NCBI GenBank assembly: GCA_020342235.1 | Contig: CP073218.1 | Span: forward strand, 1,240,001-1,304,000 | DNA length: 64,000 nt | DNA from: Saccharomycopsis phalli | Lineage: Eukaryota > Ascomycota > Saccharomycetes > Ascoideales > Saccharomycopsidaceae | Direction: 5' to 3' | Part shown: in pieces, positions 26,679-37,114 of the stretch | Layout: every line of letters starts with the position of its first letter | How positions within the stretch are numbered: position 1 is the first letter of the stretch | Program-made: the position numbers and the translations under genes | Notes under the pieces: model-generated | What the model was told of the DNA's origin: nothing | Seen by the model: the letters and a program-made list of their open reading frames with translations, nothing else | The model's database searches: none

Positions 26679-28487
26679 ATGACAGTGCCGAGACTTTCAC
26701 CCAACAAAAGACAGGTTAATCGGACTACAACGGTCCAGGGGCTCCGGCGGCCGTCTTCGACGATGTCGCTCCGCACTGTGTCGTCGACTTTCAAGCGTCC
26801 GACCACGCCAAACGCGTATATTCGCAGCACTTCGACGTCGGCGTCGTCGCGGAACACATCGCCGTCAAGGCCGTCGTCGCTGCTTGGAAACAATCGGCCA
26901 GGCAGTAGAACGGTCAGCCGGCCTGGGAGCCGGCTTGCTGGGGCATCTGGGGAGAGTTACAAGGGCACAATCTCCGTGTCGGTGCGGCCCAAACCTGGAG
27001 AATTGCACCACAAGTGGGAGCTTGATCCCGAGGAAAACCGGATCTTTGCGAGCGATTTGGGCGACTTTACGTTTGACAAGGTGTTTGCGCTTGATTCGAG
27101 CAACCTGGACGTGTATTCCGGGGCAATTGAGTCGGTGGTCGACAAGACCTTGGAGGGGTACAATGGCACGGTTTTCGCCTATGGAATGACGGGGTCCGGC
27201 AAGACGCACTCGATGCAGGGCGGCGAGGACGATCCAGGGGTAATTCCACGGGCAGCTCTTCGAGTTTTCGAGCATATCGAGGCTCTGGGGCTGGAATACC
27301 GTATCCAGGTGAGCTACTTGGAGATTTACAACGAGAAGATATACGATCTTCTCAACGACCCGGTGAAGCTGCCGCAGCTAGGTAGCCAGACGGACTTGAA
27401 GATCCGCGACGATTCTGTGACGGGAGTGAAGGTGATTGGACTTACAGAACTTCCCGTCAGCAGCGTCGACGAGCTTCTTTCCATGATCCACCGGGGCGAC
27501 TTGCTCCGGAAAACCGGGGCCACCGACTACAACAAACGGTCGTCGCGATCCCATGCCGTGGTGCTTATCCGGATCACCAGCCAAAGTTCCGTGTCGACAC
27601 TTTCGCTCTGCGACTTGGCTGGAAGCGAACGGGCCACCAACCAGACCGAGCGGCGGCAAGAAGGCTCGTTTATCAACAAATCGCTTCTTGCATTGTCGTC
27701 GGTGGTGTCGAAACTCAGCAGCAGAACCCAAGGCCATATTCCGTATCGGGACAGCAAGCTCACGCGACTTCTCCAACCAGCTCTCTCTGGCAGCGCAGTA
27801 ATTGCGATTTTGTGCACGGTTCATTTGGCAGATTACACCGAAACCGTCAACACCTTGCGGTTTGCAGCCCGGGCGCGCAACATCCAGCTCAATGTCGTCA
27901 AGGTAGATGGGCTGGATCGAACGATTGAGCGGCTCCAGGCGCAGATCCAGAAGCAGAAGGTTGAGATTGATCTTCTCAAGGCCTCAAACGGGCTCAGCAA
28001 GCTAACTTTTGGCGATGTGCCCAACGACGTCGCGCAAATGAAGGCGGAAAACCGGCTATTGACCGAGCGAATCGAGCATCTCACGCGGCTTTGTGACGAG
28101 CGGGCCGCCGAGCATGTCATTGTGAAGAACGAGATGATCAACGAGTTGATGCGCGAGCTAGGAAATCCGTCGGCAGTGCGTAGTTTGGAGGAGTTGTTTC
28201 GGCAGAAGCACCAGGAAATCGAGGAGTATAACAGCTATATCACGCATCTTGAGAATGAGTTGGGCAAGTATGAGATGAAGAAGTATTCGGGCTCGCTTAC
28301 GGGGCTTGTTAGTCCCAGCAAGGTGCGGCAGAATGTGTATAATAGTGGGGACGAGACGGAGTTGAAGAATTTGATTGAGAGCCAGCAGGAGGAGTTGGAG
28401 GAGTTGAAGGAGAATATTAAGGACAAGGATCGGATCATCAAGGCGTTGCGGACGAGTAATCGGTTTAAGCTGTCGTTGCGGCAATGA
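26679..28487 (+). CDS. KIP2: kinesin of the Kip2 family
   Basis: The protein has 602 residues from the ATG at 26679, the first in the frame. Kip2 is a plus-end-directed motor that stabilises cytoplasmic microtubules and carries dynein to their tips, for spindle positioning. A basic Ser/Arg/Thr-rich N-terminus (~90 residues) precedes the motor, as in S. cerevisiae. The motor begins I-S-V-S-V-R-P-K-P. The P-loop G-M-T-G-S-G-K-T is residues 169-176. Switch I is N-K-R-S-S-R-S-H, switch II D-L-A-G-S-E, and the microtubule loop follows at H-I-P-Y-R-D-S-K-L-T-R-L-L. The last ~170 residues are coiled coil. It is slightly shorter than the S. cerevisiae protein (~700). Confidence 0.93.
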   Translation: MTVPRLSPNKRQVNRTTTVQGLRRPSSTMSLRTVSSTFKRPTTPNAYIRSTSTSASSRNTSPSRPSSLLGNNRPGSRTVSRPGSRLAGASGESYKGTISVSVRPKPGELHHKWELDPEENRIFASDLGDFTFDKVFALDSSNLDVYSGAIESVVDKTLEGYNGTVFAYGMTGSGKTHSMQGGEDDPGVIPRAALRVFEHIEALGLEYRIQVSYLEIYNEKIYDLLNDPVKLPQLGSQTDLKIRDDSVTGVKVIGLTELPVSSVDELLSMIHRGDLLRKTGATDYNKRSSRSHAVVLIRITSQSSVSTLSLCDLAGSERATNQTERRQEGSFINKSLLALSSVVSKLSSRTQGHIPYRDSKLTRLLQPALSGSAVIAILCTVHLADYTETVNTLRFAARARNIQLNVVKVDGLDRTIERLQAQIQKQKVEIDLLKASNGLSKLTFGDVPNDVAQMKAENRLLTERIEHLTRLCDERAAEHVIVKNEMINELMRELGNPSAVRSLEELFRQKHQEIEEYNSYITHLENELGKYEMKKYSGSLTGLVSPSKVRQNVYNSGDETELKNLIESQQEELEELKENIKDKDRIIKALRTSNRFKLSLRQ

Positions 28488-28740
28488 TTGATGATTGATG
28501 ATCAGTGATTGATTATTAATTATCAATATCAATAATAAATTATCAATGATTAATTGACAATGATTAATTGACAATGATTAATTGACAATGATTAATTATC
28601 AATATCAATAATAAATTTTCAATGATCAATTATCAATGATGCAGTGATAAAATGTGTGGCAATGTGTGGCAATTTGAATGGCAATATGCAAAGGAATGGC
28701 AATATGCAAAGGAATGGCAATATGCAATAAATGTCACAAC
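28488..28740 (+). repeat. AT-rich tandem repeats after KIP2
   Basis: Units of the type AATGATTAATTGAC (14 bp) repeat at about 28547-28600 among TCAATATCAATAATAAATT blocks. An 18-bp unit (AATGGCAATATGCAAAGG) repeats about three times at 28676-28730. Confidence 0.75.
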
Positions 28741-29622
28741 TGCTTGTTGAATGAACCTCAATACAAAAACAATAGTCTCGCTGAATATCATTTCACAACC
28801 CAAGTCAGGACAATTGCCTCATTTTCCATTCCATTTTCGCATTCAACTCTATGCCCATGCTTCACAACCTGAATCTACAATATACCCACACATTGAATTG
28901 TCCACAGTTGCACACTTCAATTGTCCAATATTGTCCACAATTGCACACTTCATTGTGAGCAATGCCACTATTATCCACTATTATCCACAATTGCTCACTA
29001 CTGCCCACTTCATTGTCATCGTATCAAATCATCAATATTCATCTCATTCTAGTTCAACTACCTTATACCCTGCTAGTCAATCACCACCTCAAAACTCTAA
29101 TACCAAACTCCAACAATGATTCGTGCAATAAATACCCAAGCAAGCCAGTTTAACAAAAACTGTTCAAAAGTCATTCTCATCATTGATACCCTCTTCAATT
29201 AACCAAGCCATCCAAGTCTGTTTCACCAAATAAATGTCATCTCAAACACTACTCATCCCCAGTAGGCAAAATACGGGTCTTGATGGTACCTTCTGATTCA
29301 TTGTCTATATCTGATGCAGATATATACAATATATTATAGTATTCTGCAAGACACGGCAAAAACTGGTTTTGGAAATACTGACTGAATCACACATCTGGAA
29401 TAACAGATTTATTCGAGAGGACATTTTTGACAAAGTTTACGTGTCATTCAATAATGTATCATATGATAATCCCAATTATAAGATTGAACATCTCAGACCA
29501 AGGAGATATTTCAGACCAAGGATATTGTCTGTCCAAAATTACCTGGATTATGAGATCGTCAGAGATCTGTACACAAGGGAGATCATCGGTACAGACATTT
29601 GAAGCTAAAGACAACTGAGATC
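28741..29622. other. long spacer without recognised gene
   Basis: The sequence is AT-rich. It holds loose repeats of TTGTCCACAATTGC/CACTTCATTGT at 28890-29010. Open frames here have no ATG or family resemblance. Confidence 0.5.
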
Positions 29623-29722
29623 ATCTCAGATAGAAATATAAATAGGGGAGAAAATAGCTAGAATAGTAAAGATGTATTATTAAAACAGTAGATATGGAAA
29701 CCACAACTGCTAGATTACGACA
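29623..29722 (+). mobile_element. LTR relic, family B (3' end)
   Basis: GAAATATAAATAGG..AGAAAATAGCTAG...AACAGTAGATAT...CTGCTAGATTACGACA matches the 3' half of the solo LTR at 19984-20259 and ends at the same terminal ACGACA. The 5' part is too diverged to delimit. It is broken. Confidence 0.6.
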
Positions 29723-30076
29723 TAAAATACAGCTCCATACGATAATCCCAATCATACACAGTGACAAGCCATACATCAAGGCTTTGACAATATACAATAA
29801 CCACCACATGATGACTTGCCAAGGCGTTACTTTTGAATGGTTCTTACCAAACACTGGCGAAACATTCTAACCCAAAGGAAGCTATTGAAGCGGTTATAAT
29901 TTGTGGATTTTTGATATTCAGCTCAGCTACTTTAGCTTATACATGTGTCTGTCCCTTGTAGAATATGTAATGCAACTATACTTTTTCATGTCAACAATTC
30001 CAGGAAGCATCTGTTAATCATAATTCTGTGAGAGGAATCATCTGACTAGTATAGCCACCATTGCAAGTCCATCTTT

Positions 30077-30165
30077 TACAGTTGAATCCATCAAATTCGT
30101 AGTTTACAGTTGAATCCATCAAATTCGTAGTTTACAGTTGAATCCATCAAATCTTTATTTGACAG
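30077..30165 (+). repeat. 28-bp tandem repeat, about three copies
   Basis: The unit contains ACAGTTGAATCCATCAAAT. The first two units are identical and the third is partial. Confidence 0.75.
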
Positions 30166-30587
30166 TTCAACACCATTGCAAATCCATATTTCACTTAAAC
30201 ACCATTGATCAACATCATGGCAGAGTGAAAGAAACAAAACATTCAGGCAAGTGTATTGAAATGAGAAATTTACTTCTCAACTTCATTGTCTTCTCACAAC
30301 TTCTTTATCCTTTTTAGAACATCTCCTTGTCCTTTCTTCTAACTTGCTTTCTGGCCTATCTCCTGTACAAAGTATGACATTCCCCAGCTTGTAAGTTCAT
30401 CTGTCTCAACAATTTAATTGATTATTTTAATGTCATATGGGCAACTATTGATGTACCCAGTGTTGCTTATTCTCTGATGGGGACGCACTACCTTTTTTAA
30501 TATATAAGTAATAACAATGAGCTCAAAGGTGTACGTAGATAAAAGTGGTGTACCAGGCTATGTTACAAACATAATATATATATTTGC

Positions 30588-30870
30588 ACTAATGTAATAT
30601 AGTAACTAAGATACGTGTTGATAAGATAGTTAAAATATATTCGCTTGACTATTCAGGGAATAGTCTGACTATTTATATCTGGAAAAGGTGAGACACATTC
30701 TTTGGTCTAAGGGAATGGGCTTTGGCGAGACCGTTCCCTTTGACTGAGAGACTGGGTCAAAAAGCATAGCAGAAATGGAAGAACAAAGAAAACAACGTTT
30801 CAAAGAAAGGAATGAATGTCTTGGAAAGGGTGTAGTATTGTCGTGTAGAGGAATTGGATCTGGCTAGACC
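30588..30870 (+). mobile_element. LTR relic, family C
   Basis: It starts with TAATATAGTAACTAAGATAC and contains ACTATTTATATCTGG (TATA-like). It is the plus-strand counterpart of 21300-21590. Similar starts are at 34397 and 63968. It is broken, and lies downstream of the open-frame relic 31203-33857 in the opposite orientation. Confidence 0.55.
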
Positions 30871-31202
30871 ATTTCCTAGGAACCAAACAGACGGTAGATA
30901 AAGTTTTTTAAGGTAACCCTTTCATCCTCTTTATTACAACTAAAGATCATTATAGCTAAATTATTACCTTTTATACCCGTATCATTCACATATACGTCTC
31001 CGTAAGGTCGAAGTGGAACCAAACTATTCATAGACATGGATTTACATCCTTGCTTCCTGTGTTGCCTGCTCTACATACCACGTGTCCTATTTTTAATATC
31101 ATACCGTTTATAATGTCATTCCGTTTATAATGTCAAGTACATCTTATCAATGTTTTTAAATATACAAAGAATCCATTATCAAATATCAAAAGTTTCTTGC
31201 TT

Positions 31203-33857
31203 CTAATAGCCATGATTGGCCTTGTATTTTATTGGTATAATTTCTCCTTTAGCCTTCGAGTTTTCAATATGGCTACTAAACAAGCTTTCATGAGTAATGA
31301 GCCTTCCCATACTTGCCAATCCATCCTCTGTCATATAATATTTCACCATAAAAACAGCTGGATTATTTATCCCTTTAATGTGAAAGATATGCACGTCAGG
31401 TTCATGGATAAACTTTCGCATATGCTTGAGTTCCAAATCGGTATGAATCGACGACCTTCGTTTATTGATGGTGACAGTATGTATGACAGTCATGTTGTCT
31501 TCATAGATGTTAACACTCACCTTCTTGATGCCAAAACTCTTTAACATCTCACGGATATCAATAACTCTGGATATACCTTCATCAAAAGCTAGCATTTTCG
31601 ACTTGAAAGTGTCGTACCGATATCCTTCATGATCATCTGTTCTCCAATCTATTAATTTCCCATTCAAGTAGATCAAAAATCCCGTGACGCATTTTAAATC
31701 CGCTATATTGCCACAAGACGCATCAACAAACAAGTCTAATACGTAATTAGTGACCTCTGACTCTGAATAATCTTGTAAATATTCTAATTTTGAATACATG
31801 ATACTTTCCCGCATAAATTGTTGCATGCCTTTAGTTCTCGGGTCGTGTGCCACTGAACTATCGGCATCAAAAATTCTTGTTTGAAATGAGTACATTGGTC
31901 CAACTGGATTTGATTCCCATACTAAATTTCCATTTCCTGTTTTAACGTGCTTTTTGCCTTGTATGAAGTTTTCCAAGCCCTCATACATGACTCTGTTGCT
32001 GATTAAATATATTCTATTGTCAAAATTAATAGTGATCCCTAGGAAATTGAGATCAAAATCAAGATCCTCCAGTGCGGCCATAAAATCCAATTCCATATGC
32101 CCTTCTAGCTTTCGTGAAAACGTTGCAATCGTCGCACCGTCCATCGCAATACACAAAAGGTGATCGTGATGGACTATGACCACTAGGTAGTTTTCATTGC
32201 CGATTTTTCCCTTTATAAAGACGCCAGGAAATCCTTGAACTGGGCGCATGTCTGCTAGAGCCATATACCTCCGAAGAGTCGCATTCCAGTGTATTTTTTC
32301 CTGCATTTTCCTGTTTAATTGCCAGCATTTGTTTTGCGGAATCAGTGCTTCATTTGGTGGCTTAATATAAACCTTTGGAATACCTAGCAAGGCTTTTTTG
32401 CGGGCGTCTTTAACACCGAAATGTACCAACTCTATTGAATATTGAGATGCTATTGCCACTAACGATCTGAAAACCACGGGATCAAGCACTTCCATTCCGT
32501 TTTCGTTTAGATTATAATCTGTGATTGGTAATTCCATACCTTTAGCAATCAATGTTGCCTTTAATTGTTCGTCGACTATCTCTGTAGGATTCATGGTGTA
32601 CAAAAACATTGAATTTATTAGCTTTTGGTTGGGTGTTTCAACCAACTTGAATACTTTCAAGTCTTTGAATCGTTTCAATTCCTTCTTGATGGCATAACGC
32701 TGAAGATCTACTTCCATGGGGGTCATTTCGCCTTCCAAAGGCGACGAAGGCGCTTGATCTCCACAGATTACAGCGTAGCCATCCATAAGAAGTACGATGT
32801 TATCAATTTCATCGGTAGATTCGGCTTCAATGCTAGCTTTTTTGTCAATGGTATTGGCGGATTTGCTTCCAATGCTTGCTTTTTTGCCATTGTCAGCTTT
32901 ATTTCTAGTCGTTTTAGGCTTGGATCCATTTGCTTTAATTGACCGGGTACCGGTTTCAGACTTCTCATTCACCTTGGATACAATTCTTTTAAAGCCCGGG
33001 CTGCTGTGTGCTTCTTTAAAAAGCGATTCAACGACAATTTTCTTGTCTCTAGCAAGACATTCCAGAATGATACTTCCGAGAATCATACAGTTTGTTGAGT
33101 TGTGCAAAGTAGCATCAAGAACCGACTGGGTTTCTGCAAAACTAAACTTGTCCATCATTTTTTTCATATTTGGACATTCAGTACTATAAATGTGATGGTT
33201 GTCTTCTGGAAAGAAGTAACCGTCTTCCTTTGACTGTTGTTTTTGACGTTCGCCAACTAATTCAATTAATCTTTCAAACTCCTTGGCAAAATCCAATTGT
33301 CTAGTATCTGACAAGCGTCGATAGAGTGATTTTAGGGTAAGTCCATCATTTCCCACGGCAGTGTCACGTAAACATTCCTGATCGATGATACGCAACCAGA
33401 TATCATTAGCTTCCCCAGTAAAGTCTTCCTTTCCTGATGTGAGCAGAATCATTCCTTCGAGATGCTCTTTTAACCCGCTTTTTACTCTCTTGTCCCGTAA
33501 AAGCTCCTTGATTTTGTGTCTCCATCGGTTGCGATTTTGATACGTGTCAGCGCTTGGCATATTCTTCCATCGCTTGGAGTATGTTCCGCAGATTTGTTTC
33601 GCTCTTTTACGCGCCAAAGCCTCTTGTTCACTTTTTTCTTGACTGATCTCCTCCTTAACATCGCGTATATGTTGATTAATATTCACATACTCTCCTGTAA
33701 CTTGAGGTAATGACATCATCATCTTTTCCAAGATTCTTGGAAAATCTTTTCCTGAAATACCATCTGATCCGTCCGAATCAAAATAGAATGACATGTCTTT
33801 GATTGAATTGTTTGATTCAAGATTCAACAGTACATTTGGTAAATGTGTACCTTGCAT
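31203..33857 (-). mobile_element. Ty1/Copia-kin fossil with one long open frame (gag-like, RT, RNase H parts)
   Basis: An 884-codon frame runs from an ATG at 33857. The N-terminal ~330 residues are gag-like and helical. The middle has a Lys/Ser/Thr-rich linker. From ~residue 385 onward the RVT_2 (Copia) reverse transcriptase is recognisable. The last ~180 residues match the Ty1/Copia RNase H domain (L-F-V-D-A-S, then H-T-D-L-E-L-K-H-M-R-K-F). I recognise no protease or integrase part. LTRs in the matching orientation are not clear at its sides. The frame is whole, but the element is not a complete retrotransposon and looks old. The open frame and the host-like promoter site upstream leave room for co-option by the host. 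Confidence 0.75.
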
Positions 33858-33862
33858 AGCTT

Positions 33863-33872
33863 GTCACGTGAC
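33863..33872. promoter_or_regulatory. GTCACGTGAC palindrome upstream of the Copia-kin frame
   Basis: This perfect 10-bp Cbf1-type palindrome lies 6 bp upstream of the ATG at 33857. The same motif occurs before the host genes PRP46, KIP2 and RPO41. Confidence 0.5.
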
Positions 33873-34394
33873 TTTCATTATGTGTGAGTTTCTTGGGGAT
33901 TGGTTTTTGAGGAGATTTATTTAGCATCAAGTGTAATAAAAAGGTGTTTTAGTTTTCCTTTTGGTAGCTACAGAAATGACTTGAATTTGAAATCCTTGTC
34001 TTGCATTTTCCGTATATTTTGGCAGTTGTGCATCTCTTTTTATTCATTGTGCTTTATTCTTGCTGAAACACTCTTTGGAAGATAAGAGATGTACCTTGAT
34101 TGGGTTATCTCTTGTCTTTGGAGGTTAGATTATTTTATAGATTGTAGGAGTCTTTTTTGAATAGCCAAGTGAATATTTAGTCATTTACCACCCGTATCCT
34201 ATTTACTATTTTACACATGGTATGGGGATGTACCAATGAGGTTTTTAGTTTAGGATCTGGCACATGCTTTAGTGATGGGAATGATTCAAGTTGATGAATT
34301 GTGTAGTGTTTTTAGGTATAACCAATATATCGTAAATCTACAATATTATAGATCTAATGTATCACTATATCTAGCGTATTATAGATCACAAAGC
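33873..34394. other. spacer without recognised feature
   Basis: T-rich on the plus strand. No gene or repeat is recognised before the LTR fragment at 34395. Confidence 0.4.
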
Positions 34395-34520
34395 TACATG
34401 TAATATAGTAACTAAGATGCCTGTTGATAGGATAATTGGAATGTATTCGCTTTTTAGGAGCTAGGCTAACTATATATAGTGGCGAAGCAGACGAGAAAGA
34501 AGAGACCAAGACAGGCAACT
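34395..34520 (+). mobile_element. LTR fragment, family C
   Basis: TGTAATATAGTAACTAAGAT and following bases match 30590-30680, ending in ACTATATATAGTGG. It is broken. Confidence 0.5.
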
Positions 34521-34697
34521 AGGTACTACAATAGAGTCCGAGCCTTGTATCAAAATTAGGTCGTGAATTTTACACTAAAGTACTCCTATATAACAAATTA
34601 AGTCTAAATAAAAGGAAAATACACCTATTCACCCAATCAGAACATGCACAGTCCAATTGCATGATTATTGCCAACATCACCTCAAGAGCATTCAACA

Positions 34698-36443
34698 TTA
34701 CCAAAGCCACCCACGAGACGAGTTCCCTTTGTAGTAAACCACTCCTGTATCAATGCCTGCGCCAATAACCTGTTGGTATGCCTTTTCACGTCTCAATTGT
34801 AACCGGTTGTTGACTCTTTTCATATACTTTGTCATGTTCACTTTGCCGTCTTCCACGTCCTCTGGCTCAATTAATTGCAACATATGTTGTGGTGTGCTGC
34901 TGTTTATCATCTTCCCGCTGTCCAACTGCCCGTATTTGTTGTTTCCAAATGCCATGACGTCGCCATTTTCCCAGGTCACGTAGGTATGGTTCTTTCCTAT
35001 TGCCAAATCGTCCACTTGCAAGCTTTTCATTTTGCGGGAGGACTCATCATACTCCGACAAGTCCAAACCCGCTACTTTTTTCGGCGATCCGTTGGAATGA
35101 ACATAATACCCGAGTCCTAGCTGGCCATACAACCCCTTTCCAAAGGCAAAATACACGCCTGTGGTGTTTTCTTCTTGCTTCTCGCCGCCCCTGGACTTTA
35201 AAAACACACTGCGAATACTCTGGGGCACGATCTCAACAAAAGAACTGTTTCCTCCGGCCCAGATGCGCCGACAGACGGAAAACTGGTCCAACCGGTTGAA
35301 ATAGCTCTGGAAAAACAGCACACTTTTCGGCACAGGCACACTCTCACTGCTGTAGGTCACCTTGAAGCCACATTGTCCATATGTGTTACGTCCAAAGGAG
35401 TATATATTGCCAATGGTGTCGACCGCAAGACTATGGAAGCTTCCAGAAGCAATCAGAACAATGTTCCGCGGAATAACTTTGGGCGACACCTCGTTATTCA
35501 AGAGGTACACCTCCTCGAGCTTGTTAGCCGTGCTTTCGGCATCGATTTGTCCCGTTTGGCCGTAATCTTGTGTCTTGCCCGTTGTCGTGGAAAACACCTT
35601 TCCTTGGTCATTCAACACCAAAAGATGCCCTGCGCCCGTCTGGAAGTCCACGATCTTCTCCAGAGTGCGCAATTGCGTCACTTTCAGGGCTCCTTTGCCC
35701 TCCACTGGCATGTAGTACAATCGGTTCTTCCGGTCAGACAAGTACACCATACTGTTGGAAAACTCGGCCCGAACAAAGTCTTTGCCTTTGACGGTGTACT
35801 GCGGAGCAGGATCTTCCTTATTGTACCCGTTTCCCCACTGGATGACGTCGCCACGCAGGTCGATTGCAATCCCCGAGGAAGCAGTGTCACAGTTTGCCCC
35901 AGAAGTCCGAAGATAGATGTTGATGCCGTCCTTTTCGTCGGGGATTTTTGTGTTCAATTTCAAGTCGCGCAACACCTTGTTGTCAAAGAAGCCCAATCTT
36001 TCAGGGAACCTGACCGAGCCAGCATTTGTACCAGGCTTGACCACTCCGTCCCGGTTCAGCCCCCACAAATACACGCCAGGAACGGCCAGGGATTTCGGGA
36101 CTTGGATATCGATCATCTCCGGGCCCTTGGGTGCCCGTTGGGGCTCGGAAACCGGCTCTTTTCCGTGCCAAAAGTCGAGAAACTTGGTCTTGTACTGGTC
36201 ATAGTCGCTGTAAACTTCAAACGAGACAAACAACAACACAAGAAATGAAGTCCCCTGGATCAATCCCTTGGCGACTTCAATCCGCTGCATTGCCTTGATT
36301 TCTTCGGGGCTTGCCGGTTTGAGCGAGGCATGGCGTTTTATTTGCCTGATCCATAGATTTGGTCGAATCATGTGGTGAAAATTTCCAGATGCCCTTATAC
36401 CAAGGCGTGCCGGGCTCCTAAGCGTTACCCTGCTGGTATACAT
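34698..36443 (-). CDS. FMP25: Fmp25, mitochondrial RCC1-like protein
   Basis: This 581-residue protein matches the usual length of yeast Fmp25 (583), an inner-membrane protein needed for assembly of respiratory complex III. The N-terminus is a mitochondrial presequence (Arg/Ser-rich, ending R-Q-I-K-R-H-A-S). One membrane segment (L-I-Q-G-T-S-F-L-V-L-L-F-V-S-F, residues ~64-80) follows. RCC1-type repeats are visible: V-Y-L-W-G-L-N-R-D-G, G-N-I-Y-S-F-G-R-N-T-Y-G-Q-C-G, Y-F-A-F-G-K-G-L-Y-G-Q-L-G-L-G and V-M-A-F-G-N-N-K-Y-G-Q-L. Upstream is a 14-bp minisatellite. The identification rests on the presequence, membrane segment and RCC1 combination. Confidence 0.88.
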   Translation of the reverse strand: MYTSRVTLRSPARLGIRASGNFHHMIRPNLWIRQIKRHASLKPASPEEIKAMQRIEVAKGLIQGTSFLVLLFVSFEVYSDYDQYKTKFLDFWHGKEPVSEPQRAPKGPEMIDIQVPKSLAVPGVYLWGLNRDGVVKPGTNAGSVRFPERLGFFDNKVLRDLKLNTKIPDEKDGINIYLRTSGANCDTASSGIAIDLRGDVIQWGNGYNKEDPAPQYTVKGKDFVRAEFSNSMVYLSDRKNRLYYMPVEGKGALKVTQLRTLEKIVDFQTGAGHLLVLNDQGKVFSTTTGKTQDYGQTGQIDAESTANKLEEVYLLNNEVSPKVIPRNIVLIASGSFHSLAVDTIGNIYSFGRNTYGQCGFKVTYSSESVPVPKSVLFFQSYFNRLDQFSVCRRIWAGGNSSFVEIVPQSIRSVFLKSRGGEKQEENTTGVYFAFGKGLYGQLGLGYYVHSNGSPKKVAGLDLSEYDESSRKMKSLQVDDLAIGKNHTYVTWENGDVMAFGNNKYGQLDSGKMINSSTPQHMLQLIEPEDVEDGKVNMTKYMKRVNNRLQLRREKAYQQVIGAGIDTGVVYYKGNSSRGWLW

Positions 36444-36451
36444 GGTAGACT

Positions 36452-36602
36452 TGCTCTTTAATACTTGCTCTTTAATACTTACACTTTAATACTTACACTT
36501 TAATACTTACACTTTAATACTTACACTTTAATACTCGTTACTCATTAATACTCGTTACTCATTAATACTCATTACTCATTAATACACATTACTCATTAAT
36601 AC
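36452..36602 (+). repeat. 14-bp minisatellite in the FMP25 5' region
   Basis: ACTTTAATACTTAC repeats about five times. It then changes to a related unit (TTACTCATTAATACTCG / ACATTACTCATTAATAC), repeated about four times. It starts 9 bp upstream of the FMP25 ATG, so it must lie in its 5' UTR or core promoter. Confidence 0.85.
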
Positions 36603-37114
36603 CATGATACTAGTCCATATGCAACTATAACCACCGTTACTCCAACAGAAAACCATATTCCATATTCCATTAGACACTCCATTGTTTAATAATAGACATA
36701 CAACTACTCCTGATCCACCTCAATCAAATCTAATGAGAAAATACCGTTGAATTTTCAATTTGATGCACATTTGTTTTGTTGAATCCACACTGACATCTGT
36801 CTAGTACATTTTCAACTTCAATCATACAACCAAGGTAGCGTTTTCATGCGAAATCATAATTGGTCTTTAATAACACTATCCACCAATAGCTCGGATTACA
36901 TTCAAGAAAGGAATTACAATATACAAGGAAAGAAGGTCACACCAATAATTTGGCAACTAGTCTTTCTCTTTAATACCAATTGCCTGCATATGCACGCTCC
37001 TTTTCTACCATCTCCTTACCCTCGCAATCCGCCATCGCCCGCAACCCGCCATCGCCCGCAACCAGGACGCCCGACAGAATGCCTGACAGATATTTTCTGA
37101 TTTCAATACAAGAC
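36603..37114. other. shared upstream region of FMP25 and the MNN10-type gene
   Basis: No gene is seen. A short CGCAA(T/C)CCGCCATCGCC direct repeat lies at 37025-37062, just before the MNN10-type ATG. Confidence 0.45.

Noticed and set aside
35373-36248. 291-codon frame on the plus strand
   Set aside because: It lies fully opposite FMP25, has no ATG-supported family match, and reflects the codon bias of the real gene.
36980-37114. 45-residue N-terminal extension of the MNN10-type gene
   Set aside because: It contains a repeated Pro/Ala/Arg segment from a tandem DNA repeat. The start at 37115 gives a normal type II membrane protein.
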